DNA from: RGIG3009 sp045653425
GTDB taxonomy: Bacteria > Bacillota > Clostridia > Oscillospirales > Acutalibacteraceae
Assembly (NCBI GenBank): GCA_045653425.1
Contig: JAZOLU010000013.1
Location: 1 to 46,854 of the forward strand
Direction: 5' to 3'
Length of the DNA: 46,854 nt
Position 1 is the stretch's first letter. Every line of letters starts with the position of its first letter. A program made the position numbers and the translations under genes. Positions 1 to 9,363 of the stretch are shown in pieces. Below the pieces are notes generated by a model. It ran no database searches, had not been told where the DNA came from, and worked only from the letters and a program-made list of their open reading frames with translations.

Positions 1-927
1 AAAGGTAACGCCGCGACTGCGGCACTTTCGGACGAACAGATTAACGCGGAGGACGAAATGTCCAAGAATGACGAAACGGCCGTAATTGGACAAAAGACCG
101 GCGAAATCTATGGCGGTTTGGATGCAGACATTTTGGCCGCATCCGGAATCGCAAAGAACGGGACCGAAAAAACCTACGATTATGCCAAACGGGTAATTGG
201 CGAAATCAAGGTACAGGCCGGGAACGCCGCCGAATTGCAAAACAAGGTTTCCGAATTGGAAAAAGAGAAAACCCGTTTGGAATCCGTCATTGCAAAGGGT
301 GGCGCGGATGCTGAAACGAAACGGCAGTTGGAAAAAGCAAACGCGGATTTGGCAGATGTAACCCGGCAATACGGGGAACTCAAAACCAAGTTCGACAATG
401 CAGAATCCGAGCATCAAAAGGCCCTGTTTGGAATGCGGATTGATGGCGAATTGGCGAAAGCCACAACCGGCATCAAGTTTAAGGCCGATTTGCCGCAGAC
501 CGTTACGGCCGTCCTTTTGTCCCAAGCGGTTGCCAAAGTCAAAGCCATGAACCCGGAATTTATAGACGATGGGAATGGTGGCAAGATTTTGGCCTTCAAC
601 GAAAACGGTACGACCATGCGCAACCCGGAGAATAATTTGCGGCCTTATACTGCGGCCGAACTTGTTACCCGGGAACTGAAAACGATGGGTGTGTTGGAAA
701 CAGGCCGCGTGCAGACAGGCGCGGGAACAAAGGGCCAACCGACCGGAACCGGAAACGGTGGAACGGTTGACATTTCCGGCGCACGGACACAGGACGAAGC
801 CCACGGAATCATTGCAAAACAATTGATGGCGGCGGGCAAAATCAACGGTTCCAAGGAATTTAACGACGCGATGCAACAGGCGTGGAAAGACAACCGCGAC
901 ATCATCAAGGCGTTACCCATCCGTTAA
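1..927 (+). CDS. Capsid scaffolding protein, copy A (5' end cut off)
   Basis: Probable internal scaffold that guides capsid assembly. The frame is open from base 1 with no start codon; comparison with the homologue at 45244 suggests about eight residues are missing, so the internal ATG at 58 is not taken as the start. The middle is a charged coiled coil (SELEKEKTRLESV region), followed by a conserved globular part and a Gly/Thr-rich linker before the C-terminal helix ending KALPIR. Position directly before the capsid gene and the coiled-coil build fit GP20-type scaffolds. About 85% identical in protein to the copy at 45244, with many synonymous differences. No protease motif is visible. Function is inferred from order and build. 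Confidence 0.75.
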   Translation, partial: KGNAATAALSDEQINAEDEMSKNDETAVIGQKTGEIYGGLDADILAASGIAKNGTEKTYDYAKRVIGEIKVQAGNAAELQNKVSELEKEKTRLESVIAKGGADAETKRQLEKANADLADVTRQYGELKTKFDNAESEHQKALFGMRIDGELAKATTGIKFKADLPQTVTAVLLSQAVAKVKAMNPEFIDDGNGGKILAFNENGTTMRNPENNLRPYTAAELVTRELKTMGVLETGRVQTGAGTKGQPTGTGNGGTVDISGARTQDEAHGIIAKQLMAAGKINGSKEFNDAMQQAWKDNRDIIKALPIR

Positions 928-998
928 CAAGAAAAAAGAACAACACCGGGTAAAGGGTCAATCCGGCAAAAACATTAACAATTAAAACTTTACGCATT

Positions 999-2114
999 AT
1001 GTCACTTGTAGCAACCCGCTTGCAAAATTGGCGTGTCGAAAACCCGGAATTTGACCGTAATATGGCCCGCCCGTTGGAATATGGTGCGTTGGATTTCTTC
1101 ATTGAGCAAACCAACGCCGCAAATTCCATCATCAACCCCAATTTGCGCGACCGAGCCTTTGAATCCATCGGCAACACCGTGCAAATTCCCGTTATCAATT
1201 ACGATGGCGACGTGACCGTTTCCAACGTCCGTTCGTGCGTCATTGCCGACGACGAAAACACGTCCGCGTTGTACACCGTGAATTGGGTAACGTTGGCCGT
1301 CGGCTTTACGATGGTTCCCCAACTGTACCGGAACAACGAAATTTCCTACGAACACGACTTTGCCCGCAAGATGGAAAAGGTTTGCCGCGCCCTTGCAACC
1401 GCAATGGACGTGCAAGCAATTGCCGCCCTTGAAGCGAACAAAACCCAAGTGTTCAAGGATTCGTTGTATTACACCGTCACGTCCAATTCCGTGCAAATTC
1501 CTTGGAACGCCCGAATGGAATTTTTGTCGGATATGAACGCGATGATGCGTGCAAACGCTTATCCGGAAATGTTGCACGTCATCGGCGGCGCGGGATTCGA
1601 TTCCCTTGTGCGCAAGATGGCCGAACACGACATTTACAACGACGTCAACAAGCGGTTGGAATACGACAACAAAGTGTTCCACTATACCAACAACATTGTG
1701 AACGGTTCCGGCATCTTCGCAACCGGTTACGTTGTGGCCGATGGCAACGTTGGTGTGTTGACCCGCGTTGACCGCGAAGCCCTTGCAAGGACCCGCGCCA
1801 ATTTCCACGAATGGGACGTTGTGCGCTTGCCTTACATTGACTTGCCCGTGGGTTCCCACTATTACACCGCCGTTGGCGACCAATCCGAAATTGCCGGTGC
1901 GGCATCCGCCGATATGGTGTGCAACGTCAAGGAATATTTCGGGTTCTCTGTTGACGTGGCCTTTTTGGTTGCGTACAATTCCGACCCGACGACCGTTGCT
2001 AACCCGATTATCAAAGTTGAGGTCGCAACGCCCGGCACGGCCAATCCTTTCGCCGCCCCGGTTGAGGTCGTGAACGGACAAACCAACCCGGTTTACACGC
2101 AAGCCGTACAGTAA
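999..2114 (+). CDS. Major capsid protein, copy A
   Basis: 371-residue protein, the likely HK97-fold major head subunit. It follows the scaffold gene, has the usual length, and shows no domain other than a single soluble structural protein. The start ATG lies behind an A-rich leader (AACAATTAAAAC), also found before other virion genes here. Codon use is strongly phage-like (Leu TTG). A strong terminator follows at 2144, which would let this gene be made in excess of the downstream genes. A second copy, about 96% identical over its first 194 residues, begins at 46271. Assignment rests on gene order and general similarity to Bacteroidales phage capsid proteins; the fold is not proven by a motif. 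Confidence 0.85.
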   Translation: MSLVATRLQNWRVENPEFDRNMARPLEYGALDFFIEQTNAANSIINPNLRDRAFESIGNTVQIPVINYDGDVTVSNVRSCVIADDENTSALYTVNWVTLAVGFTMVPQLYRNNEISYEHDFARKMEKVCRALATAMDVQAIAALEANKTQVFKDSLYYTVTSNSVQIPWNARMEFLSDMNAMMRANAYPEMLHVIGGAGFDSLVRKMAEHDIYNDVNKRLEYDNKVFHYTNNIVNGSGIFATGYVVADGNVGVLTRVDREALARTRANFHEWDVVRLPYIDLPVGSHYYTAVGDQSEIAGAASADMVCNVKEYFGFSVDVAFLVAYNSDPTTVANPIIKVEVATPGTANPFAAPVEVVNGQTNPVYTQAVQ

Positions 2115-2143
2115 TCACGGGCGCATCCTAAACCACTATTTCG

Positions 2144-2177
2144 CGGGGACGGGTAACAAAACCCCGTCCCCGTTTTT
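2144..2177 (+). terminator. Intrinsic terminator after the capsid gene
   Basis: A perfect 10-bp stem (CGGGGACGGG with CCCGTCCCCG) closes a 9-nt loop and is followed by five T residues. It sits between the capsid stop and the next gene and probably limits read-through into the head-tail genes. Confidence 0.85.
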
Positions 2178-2197
2178 CATTTCAAAAAGGTTCGACA

Positions 2198-3556
2198 ATG
2201 ATACGATTGCAAGACATACAAACCGCGTTGTTGCCCGTCGTGGGTTGGCAACAGGATTACAACCCGCAAAAACAAATTGACAACGAATTGTGCCAATCGG
2301 AAAGCGGGTTGACGTTCCAAGGTGCGCACCCGCTTTGCACGTTGGCAAACGTCCGGGCGATTATGCCGGACGATTACTTTTACAGTTATCCCGCGTGGAA
2401 TCAAATTGTGACATACAAGCGTGGAACAAAGGTGCGCCACGACAACATTGTATGGATTGCCAATTACGATAACGTCGGGATTGTCCCCGCCGCAAACGAT
2501 TTCAACCAAGACTTTAACAACGACTTTGGTTCGGAATTGGCGGGCGCGTGGGTAAAATATGATATGGTTTCGGACTTTGTGCGGAACTTGACAATTAACG
2601 GTATCAATACCGCCGTTCAAACGTTCATACAGGAAAAGCAATTGCAACAGGAAACCCGCAATCTTTTGGAACGTCGCACGTTCTTTGACGGGGCCGCCCG
2701 ATTGGCCGCAACAATAGACCCGACCGGAAAGATTGTCGGTTTCGAAATCGTGCCGGTCCGGGCGATGGGCGTTACCACGAAAATTGAACGAATCGGGTTG
2801 CAAATGGTTGGCGGAACCGGGACGGTACGTTTGTACCTGTTCCATTCGTCGCAAGTTGCGCCAATGCGTGTAATTGATTTGGCGTTTACCAACACCAACG
2901 GCGGGTTCCAATGGTTTACACCGGCCGAACCCATTTATTTGCCTTACATCCCCGGAACGGATGGAAACGGCAACGATTCCGGCGGCGCGTGGTTCCTCTG
3001 TTACAATCAAAACGAATTGCCCGCCGGGATGCGGGCGTTGAACGTATCAAAGGATTGGTCGGTTGAGCCGTGCCAAACGTGCCTTGGCGGTTCGATTGAA
3101 TCGTGGCGGCAAATGACCAAGTATTTACAGGTTTCCCCGTTCGGGATTCACGCACCGTTGGATTTCGCCGAATACCCGGAAATGTTCGATATTGGCCAAA
3201 TCGGTTATACGAACACGATGAATTACGGAATGAACGTCGAAATATCCGTTGGTTGCGATTTAACCGATTTCATCATTTCCCAACGCGGGATTTTTGCAAC
3301 GGTCATTCAACGCCAAGTTGCGGCTAATGTGTTGCGAACAATCGCAATGAATCCGGATGTTCGGGTAAACCGAAATCAAGTGAACGTCACGCGTGACGAA
3401 TTGTTGTATGAACTTGACGGCGCACCGACCGGCCGTGCGTCCGGGTTGGGGTACGAACTGAAACAGGCGTACCGGGCGTTGTCGCTTGACACCCGGGGAT
3501 TGGACCGCGTGTGTTTGCAATGCAACAACCACGGCGTGAAATATCGCACGGTATAA
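2198..3556 (+). CDS. Virion structural protein with carbohydrate-binding-like segment
   Basis: 452-residue protein of unknown exact role, placed between the capsid and the small head-tail genes. Residues about 65-105 (AWNQIVTYKRGTKV, then VWIAN and P) resemble the W-Y-G-V-W-A pattern of small CBM5/12-type carbohydrate-binding modules; this is a pattern match, not a proven domain. Two Cys pairs are visible (CQTC near residue 290, CLQC near 437). The segment NDFNQDFNNDF recurs in related form at the C-terminus of the tail protein ending at 13026. It could be a head decoration or connector protein. No signal peptide or membrane segment. Confidence 0.55.
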   Translation: MIRLQDIQTALLPVVGWQQDYNPQKQIDNELCQSESGLTFQGAHPLCTLANVRAIMPDDYFYSYPAWNQIVTYKRGTKVRHDNIVWIANYDNVGIVPAANDFNQDFNNDFGSELAGAWVKYDMVSDFVRNLTINGINTAVQTFIQEKQLQQETRNLLERRTFFDGAARLAATIDPTGKIVGFEIVPVRAMGVTTKIERIGLQMVGGTGTVRLYLFHSSQVAPMRVIDLAFTNTNGGFQWFTPAEPIYLPYIPGTDGNGNDSGGAWFLCYNQNELPAGMRALNVSKDWSVEPCQTCLGGSIESWRQMTKYLQVSPFGIHAPLDFAEYPEMFDIGQIGYTNTMNYGMNVEISVGCDLTDFIISQRGIFATVIQRQVAANVLRTIAMNPDVRVNRNQVNVTRDELLYELDGAPTGRASGLGYELKQAYRALSLDTRGLDRVCLQCNNHGVKYRTV

Positions 3557-3587
3557 GTTAATTTTGCAAGAAATGGCGTATAACGGG

Positions 3588-3660
3588 CGTTTGGCCGAAA
3601 GATGATAAATTACCCGTCTTTTTGACGAAACGCCCGGAAATCGCCCGAAAACGGCCAAAA
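3588..3660 (-). repeat. Dispersed intergenic repeat, inverted copy
   Basis: Read on the minus strand this gap carries GGCCGTTTTCGGGCGATTT followed by TTATCATC and GGCCAAACG, the same order of blocks as in the gaps at 17413 and 20459. It also holds an 8-bp inverted repeat (GGGCGTTT and AAACGCCC). No gene is visible in the gap. Confidence 0.5.
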
Positions 3661-3667
3661 CGGGGTT

Positions 3668-4180
3668 ATGGGAATATTAAACGACTTGCGGAAACGTGTT
3701 GCGGACGTGAACGACGGTTTGCAGACCGGCGAATTGGTCCGCAACGTCGTTGTTAAGCATCCCGACGACATCTTGGAATTGCAAAAACAACAGTTGTTCG
3801 CCGGTTTAGCGTCCAACGGCCAAGACATCCGCCCGTATTATTCGGAAGATTTGAAGCCGTCCGGATATTTTTACACCGTCGAATCGGCCGGGCGTTATGC
3901 CGCGTGGAAAAAAGACGGAATCAATTACCCGTACACGGCCAACAGGAACCCGGATGCGCCAAACCTGTACATCAACGGCCGGTTTCACGATGAATTGGGC
4001 GTACAGTTTGCCGGGGATTCCGTGGGAATCGTCGGAACAACCGGATATTCCAAAGGGATTATCGCCAAATATGGCATTTCCACGTTCGGTTTGATGATGG
4101 CAAATTGGATGGTTATATTTGTCGAACGCGGCGCATACGATGAATTGATGAACGAATTAAAAACACGTCTTTATGTCTAA
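3668..4180 (+). CDS. Putative head-tail connector or head completion protein
   Basis: 170 residues, soluble, no recognised motif. It follows the structural protein at 2198 after a 111-bp gap holding a dispersed repeat, and its 3' end overlaps the next gene by 8 bp, so the two are probably co-translated. Size and place between capsid and tape measure fit an adaptor, stopper or tail-terminator protein, but the sequence alone does not decide which. Confidence 0.55.
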   Translation: MGILNDLRKRVADVNDGLQTGELVRNVVVKHPDDILELQKQQLFAGLASNGQDIRPYYSEDLKPSGYFYTVESAGRYAAWKKDGINYPYTANRNPDAPNLYINGRFHDELGVQFAGDSVGIVGTTGYSKGIIAKYGISTFGLMMANWMVIFVERGAYDELMNELKTRLYV

Positions 4181-4766
4181 CACAAACGCACCCATCATCA
4201 AAAACCCGGTTATGTTGGACCGGGTAATTGGGGAAATACAAACCGGATTGGTTGAAAATTTGCCGTGGTTGGACGCGGCCTTTGGCCGTTCCCAACGTCT
4301 TACAAAGATGATGAACGGCAAAAAGATAATTACGCCGAATGTCTATTGCGGCGGATGGAACGGCCACGGCGAAAACGATTACATCGAAACGTCCCCGGAT
4401 GCCAAGATTGGCAATTTTTCGTTTTTCGAAATTGAGGACCCGCAAACCATTGATGCGGGGCCGTGGGCGCGTGAAATCAAAGCCCCGTTCGGCCTTATCG
4501 TTTGGTTCGATTTAACCCGGGTGTATGATGAACCGGACAACCGGAATACCGAATACATCAAAGCCCAAATCTTGCGCGTGTTGAACGGCCGGGCCGGTTG
4601 GCATTTAACCGGCGGTCGTATTACCTTGAATAAGATTTACGAACGCGCCGAAAACATATACCGGGGTTATACGCTTTCGGAAATTGACAATCAATTTTTA
4701 ATGCACCCGTTCGCCGGGTTCCGGTTTGACGGGCTTTTGGAATTTGACGAATTATGTTTGGAATAA
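4173..4766 (+). CDS. Putative head-tail or tail-completion protein
   Basis: 197 residues, soluble, not recognised. Start ATG lies inside the last codons of the preceding gene (8-bp overlap), and its 3' end overlaps the following membrane-protein gene by 13 bp. Location in the head-tail joining block suggests a structural or completion role; no catalytic motif is seen. Confidence 0.5.
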   Translation: MSNTNAPIIKNPVMLDRVIGEIQTGLVENLPWLDAAFGRSQRLTKMMNGKKIITPNVYCGGWNGHGENDYIETSPDAKIGNFSFFEIEDPQTIDAGPWAREIKAPFGLIVWFDLTRVYDEPDNRNTEYIKAQILRVLNGRAGWHLTGGRITLNKIYERAENIYRGYTLSEIDNQFLMHPFAGFRFDGLLEFDELCLE

Positions 4767-5023
4767 TCGAATTTGTTTGTTGGGTTGCGGTCGTTGCATT
4801 GGCGGCCGCGTTCCTGTTGGGGCTTGCCGCGAAATGGCATTGGTTGGAATGGTTGCAGACCCACGCGCCGAACGACTTTTTTAACCAACTGTTTAATTGT
4901 AAATTCTGTTGTTCGTGGTGGGTTTCCGTCGTTATTTCGCTAACTTTGTGCGTGGCAACGGGCCAATGGGTTTTGTTGGCCGTGCCGGTTTGTTCAACAG
5001 TAATTGCCCGGGAATTATGGTAA
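4754..5023 (+). CDS. Small two-TM membrane protein with CKFCCSWW motif
   Basis: 89 residues with two hydrophobic segments (about 3-24 and 52-80) separated by a loop carrying FNCKFCCSWW. A C-x2-C followed by a bulky aromatic at the start of the second membrane segment is typical of a phage membrane-protein family of unknown function (DUF1360-like). It overlaps both neighbours, within the tail-assembly block. Role unknown; the Cys cluster may bind metal or become oxidised. The family link is from memory of the pattern. Confidence 0.6.
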   Translation: MFGIIEFVCWVAVVALAAAFLLGLAAKWHWLEWLQTHAPNDFFNQLFNCKFCCSWWVSVVISLTLCVATGQWVLLAVPVCSTVIARELW

Positions 5024-5802
5024 CGGTCAAGATAGGAAAACACACGGTCGAAATGTACGACACAATCGAAGAATTGCCGATTGTGCGGTTTCACAAATAC
5101 CAAAAGTTGTTGTTGATTGATGCGGGGATTGGTGCGGACATCAACGCATTCGACCAACGCATTGAGAAAATGCGCCGGTTCCTTATGGACGGCAAGACGG
5201 ACAAAGCGCAACAGGAATTGGAAAATTTGCGCCAATCCGTTTTCCTTATTCAATCCGGAATCAACCCGAAACACCGGGCGTTTGCGGCATTGGTCGCCAA
5301 GTTGGACGGCGTGGAATGCGGCGACGTTTCCGACGATGGATTGGCCAAGTTGACCGAAACGTTGAACGATGCGCCCGAAAGCGAATTGACCGCCCAATTG
5401 GATGCGGTCAAAAAAAAAATTGACGGGGAATTAAGGTTGTATTTTCCCGGCATATTCGCCGATTCCGAAATTAAAGAATATTACGACTTGTTGAGGAAGC
5501 GAACGTTGGCCGTGTTGGAAAACATCATTGCCGGAAAGATGAACCCGGATGCAACCCCGGAAATCGAAAAGTTGACCACGGCGTTAATAACGTATTCCAA
5601 CCCGAAATCGTTTGCCGGTTCCGATGGCGTGGAAATTCAGTTTGACCGCCAATTTGAAAACCTTTGTTTGGTTTTGTCCGAACAATTGCACGTCAAACCC
5701 AAGGAATATTCCGTTTTGGAATTTTACAACGCATTCGATTTTGTACAGGAACGGGCGAAAAAGGCGGAAAAGGCCCAAAAACGGGCCAATTTGCGACGTT
5801 AA
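5017..5802 (+). CDS. Putative tail assembly chaperone-like protein
   Basis: 261 residues from the ATG at 5017, which overlaps the upstream stop by 7 bp; a longer frame with an alternative start at 4909 would lie wholly inside the membrane-protein gene and is less likely. The protein is mostly charged helices with no membrane segment. It sits directly before the tape measure, where siphophages keep the tail assembly chaperones. I see no programmed frameshift product: the frame ends cleanly at 5802. The role is inferred from position only; an alternative is a minor tail component. Confidence 0.5.
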   Translation: MVTVKIGKHTVEMYDTIEELPIVRFHKYQKLLLIDAGIGADINAFDQRIEKMRRFLMDGKTDKAQQELENLRQSVFLIQSGINPKHRAFAALVAKLDGVECGDVSDDGLAKLTETLNDAPESELTAQLDAVKKKIDGELRLYFPGIFADSEIKEYYDLLRKRTLAVLENIIAGKMNPDATPEIEKLTTALITYSNPKSFAGSDGVEIQFDRQFENLCLVLSEQLHVKPKEYSVLEFYNAFDFVQERAKKAEKAQKRANLRR

Positions 5803-5874
5803 GGCATAAAGACGTATAATTTACCATCCACGAAAAGAAACGCCGAAATACGGCACTTTTAACAAAAATAAGTT

Positions 5875-8800
5875 ATGGACAATCCGAACCCGATTTATTA
5901 CCGCGACTTGATAACGCCCGATGATTCCATTACAAAGTTGATGGACCAATTGGACGAACTGGTTACCAAGTACGACGGGGCCAAACAAAAAATACAGGGC
6001 GCGGCCGCCGAAATGGTCAAGGGCATACAGGGCGTTTCGGGCGCAAGCGAAGAACAACGAAAGGCAATCCAATTGGTCACGGAACAATCGGACAAATTGG
6101 TTGCCGAATACCGGGACGTTACGACCGCCCAATGGAAAGCAACCCAAGCGTTCGCGGAAGCCGCCGCCGCCAAAAAGGAATCGGCCCAAATTGACAAACT
6201 TGTTACCCAAATCAACACGTCGGTTGAGGGTTCGTATAACAGGTTGTCCGCGCAATACCGGTTGAACAAAATACGTCTTAACGAAATGTCGGCCGCCGAA
6301 CGTCAAAGTACGGAAGCGGGCCGGGCATTGGAAGCGGAAACCGCCGCCATTTATGAAGAAATGAAGCGGTTACAGGAAGCGACCGGAAAACACCAATTGA
6401 ACGTCGGTAATTACGCCGATGCGGCAAAGGGTTTGAAGATGGAATTAACGTCGTTGATTCAACAAATGGCGTTGTTGAAAACCAACGGGGAACAAAATTC
6501 GGAAGAATACCAAAAGATGGCCCAACGGGCGGGCGAATTGAAAGACGCGATGATGGATGCGCAAACAGAGGTTAAGGCGATGGCATCCGATACCCAAACG
6601 TTGGACGCGACGATGGGCGCGGCATCCGCCGCGTCCGGCGGTATGTCGGCCGTTACGGGTACAATGGCGTTGATGGGCCAAACATCGGAAACCGCCACGG
6701 ATGCGCAAAAGAATTTGGGCGCGGCCGTCGGTATTGTTTCCGGATTGACGGCCGTACAAAACGCGTTGCAAAAGGAATCCAACCTAATGACCGGTATTCG
6801 GACGTTGCAGACAAAGGCGGCAACCAAAGCCGAACAATTGGACACGGCGGCCAAGAAAAAGAACATTGCCGCCACGACCGGCGCGACCGTTGCGCAACGC
6901 ATATTCAATGCCGTTGCCGCCGCCAATCCTTATGTCCTGTTGGCAATCGCGTTGGTTACTGTTGTGGGCGCATTGGTGGCGTTGGCCGCCGGGGCCAACA
7001 GGGCCGCCAAGGAACAAACCAAATTGAACAAAGCGACGGCCGCCCAATTGGACTATATGGAAGAATACGCCAAATCGGCGACCCGGGCCAACAATGAACG
7101 AATCCAAGCGTTGCAAAACGAATTGGATGTTGCCAAGGCCCGCAACGCAAGTTTGGGCGAAACCCGGAAATTGGAAGATGAAATTTACAATGAACGGGTA
7201 AAGGCGCACGACCGCCAAATGGACATCTACAAAGAACAGGTCGCCGGACTTGATGCGAACCGCGCAAAGGTTGAGCAATTGCAAAAAACGCTTTTGGAAT
7301 TGCAACAGGCGCAAGCGGCCGGAAAGAATCGTTTACGTGTGGATGTGGACTTGGACGGCAAGGTTGAAAACACCAAGATTGACAAAGCCATTGAAGCGGT
7401 CCAAGGACAAATTGACAATTACGGCCGTTCCGTTCAAATTGCCGTTGATTTGCAAACAGAGGGCGCGGACATTGCCAAGGAACGCGCCGTACAGTTGGCC
7501 CAACGTCGGAATGAGGGCCAACAAATTGCCAAGACCGAAACAGACGTGTTGCGTTCCGCGCAAGACGCACGGTTGGCGTTAATCCGGGATTCGTACACGC
7601 GTGAATCGGCCATATTAAAGGCCAATTCGCAACGCCAAATTGAGGACATAAAGACCCGGTTAAAGACCGAATCCAATTTGACGCGCAAGGCCCGGCAAGC
7701 GTTGAACGACCAAATTTTGGCAATCCAAGAAAAATATAACCGGGATGCGGAAGATTTGCGCAACCGGTATGCCGCAATTGACTTGGCCGCCCAACGTGAA
7801 ACGGAAGATGTGCGCATTGCATTGATGGCGGACGGGGCCGAAAAGCAACGTACCGAATTGCGGGTACAATATGAACGCCGCATTGAGGATTTGACAACGG
7901 CATTGGCGACCGAACGCGACTTGACCGAAAAACAAGTGGCGGAAATGTACGACCAAATGTTGTTGTTGGGCGACCAATACCGCAAGGAATTGGCCAAGTT
8001 GGACGGGGAAATTACCATTGACCAAATGAACGCCGATGCGGCCCGTATTCAATTGCGGTTGGATGCGGCCCGGGACGGTTCCCAAGAACAGGTTGATTTG
8101 TCCATTGAGTTGTTGAAGAAACAACGTGAAATCGAATTGGCGGAAAACGCCCAATTGGCGGAAGATGTGCGCCAAAGCGATGCAGACATTAACGCCAAGT
8201 GGGATGCGGTCATAATGCGCCAAACAACCGAATTAACGCAAAAGCGGGCGTTGTACCTGTTGGATATGCAACAGGAATTGGCCGCATCGGAATTTTCGTT
8301 GTTGGATAAGAACGAACGCCAAAAGACCCAATTTCAATTGCAGATGGAAAAGGAACGTTTGCAAAAGATATTGGAATTGGACGCGACCGCATCCGTGAAA
8401 ATGACCGAACAGGAACGAAAGACCATTGAAAACACGATTAAGGCCATTGAAAAGGAATCCAAGAAATTACCGTATAACAATCTTTATGAATTATTGGGAA
8501 TCGGCCTTGATTCGGACCAACAAAGCGCATTGAACACCGCCATTGATTCCGTCAAAGAATCCATTTCATCGTTGGTTGATTCTTGGAACCAAGCGGCGGA
8601 AGCGGCCGTTAATTCGGCCAATGCGCAAGTTGAAGCCGCGCAACGGACTTTGGATGCGGAAATTGAAGCCCGGAACGCCGGTTACGCCAATGAGGTTGAA
8701 ACCGCGCAAAAGGAATTGGAATTGGCCAAGAAAAACCGCGAAAAGGCGTTAAAGGAACAACAGAAAGCCCAAAAGGCCCAATTGGCGATTGATTCCATAA

Positions 8801-9363
8801 CGCAAGCGTCAAGCCTTATAACCGCGTCGGCAAATATTTGGGCGTCGTTGTCCGGTATTCCTGTTGTTGGTCCGGGATTGGCCGCCGCCGCATTGGTTAC
8901 AATGTGGGCTTCATTTGCGGCCGCCAAGATTCGGGCGGCGCAAGTGTCGAAGCAACAAACCGAACAATACGGCGATGGTACGGTTGAGTTGTTACAGGGC
9001 GGAAGCCACGCAAGCGGCCACGACATTGATTTGGGGACGAAGAAAGACGGAACCCGGCGACGTGCAGAGGGCGGCGAATTTTTCGCCATTATCAACAAAC
9101 GCAATTCGCGCCGGTTCCGTGACGTTATCCCGGACGTTATCAATTCGTTCAATGATGGCACGTTTGCGGACCGTTACCAACGTGCAAACGCCGCAATGGC
9201 CGGTTATGCCGTTCAAATGGTTGGCGGCGGTGCAACGGACGTTTCCGGGCTTGAAAAGGACGTTGCCGCAATCCGTCAACAGGGCGACGAAACCCGTTAC
9301 GTGGATGGCCAAGGAAATACGATTATCCGGTACAAGAATTTAACCCGTAAAATCAAATCGTAA
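5875..9363 (+). CDS. Tail tape measure protein
   Basis: 1162 residues, by far the longest gene, mostly long Ala/Glu/Lys/Gln-rich coiled coil. A hydrophobic stretch at about 350-374 (YVLLAIALVTVVGALVAL) and a second at about 978-1020 are typical of tape measure proteins, which line the tail tube and move toward the membrane at DNA ejection. The C-terminal part (GGEFFAIINKRNSRRF) is globular. It follows a 72-bp gap with a small hairpin (GCCG-AAATA-CGGC) and overlaps the next gene in a TAATG junction. Its length predicts a long flexible tail, roughly 170 nm if the usual 1.5 angstrom per residue holds. Confidence 0.9.
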   Translation: MDNPNPIYYRDLITPDDSITKLMDQLDELVTKYDGAKQKIQGAAAEMVKGIQGVSGASEEQRKAIQLVTEQSDKLVAEYRDVTTAQWKATQAFAEAAAAKKESAQIDKLVTQINTSVEGSYNRLSAQYRLNKIRLNEMSAAERQSTEAGRALEAETAAIYEEMKRLQEATGKHQLNVGNYADAAKGLKMELTSLIQQMALLKTNGEQNSEEYQKMAQRAGELKDAMMDAQTEVKAMASDTQTLDATMGAASAASGGMSAVTGTMALMGQTSETATDAQKNLGAAVGIVSGLTAVQNALQKESNLMTGIRTLQTKAATKAEQLDTAAKKKNIAATTGATVAQRIFNAVAAANPYVLLAIALVTVVGALVALAAGANRAAKEQTKLNKATAAQLDYMEEYAKSATRANNERIQALQNELDVAKARNASLGETRKLEDEIYNERVKAHDRQMDIYKEQVAGLDANRAKVEQLQKTLLELQQAQAAGKNRLRVDVDLDGKVENTKIDKAIEAVQGQIDNYGRSVQIAVDLQTEGADIAKERAVQLAQRRNEGQQIAKTETDVLRSAQDARLALIRDSYTRESAILKANSQRQIEDIKTRLKTESNLTRKARQALNDQILAIQEKYNRDAEDLRNRYAAIDLAAQRETEDVRIALMADGAEKQRTELRVQYERRIEDLTTALATERDLTEKQVAEMYDQMLLLGDQYRKELAKLDGEITIDQMNADAARIQLRLDAARDGSQEQVDLSIELLKKQREIELAENAQLAEDVRQSDADINAKWDAVIMRQTTELTQKRALYLLDMQQELAASEFSLLDKNERQKTQFQLQMEKERLQKILELDATASVKMTEQERKTIENTIKAIEKESKKLPYNNLYELLGIGLDSDQQSALNTAIDSVKESISSLVDSWNQAAEAAVNSANAQVEAAQRTLDAEIEARNAGYANEVETAQKELELAKKNREKALKEQQKAQKAQLAIDSITQASSLITASANIWASLSGIPVVGPGLAAAALVTMWASFAAAKIRAAQVSKQQTEQYGDGTVELLQGGSHASGHDIDLGTKKDGTRRRAEGGEFFAIINKRNSRRFRDVIPDVINSFNDGTFADRYQRANAAMAGYAVQMVGGGATDVSGLEKDVAAIRQQGDETRYVDGQGNTIIRYKNLTRKIKS

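Noticed and set aside
1002..2102. 366-codon minus-strand open frame opposite the capsid gene
   Set aside because: It mirrors the capsid gene's codon bias and has a His/Val/Gly-rich shadow composition; long antisense frames are expected with this codon use.
4941..4950. TAACTTTG promoter-like word inside the two-TM gene
   Set aside because: It lies within a coding sequence with no upstream TTTG at the right distance and no fitting gene start after it.
5017..5802. Programmed frameshift of the tail assembly chaperone into a second frame
   Set aside because: No slippery heptamer near the end and no second frame continues before the tape measure.
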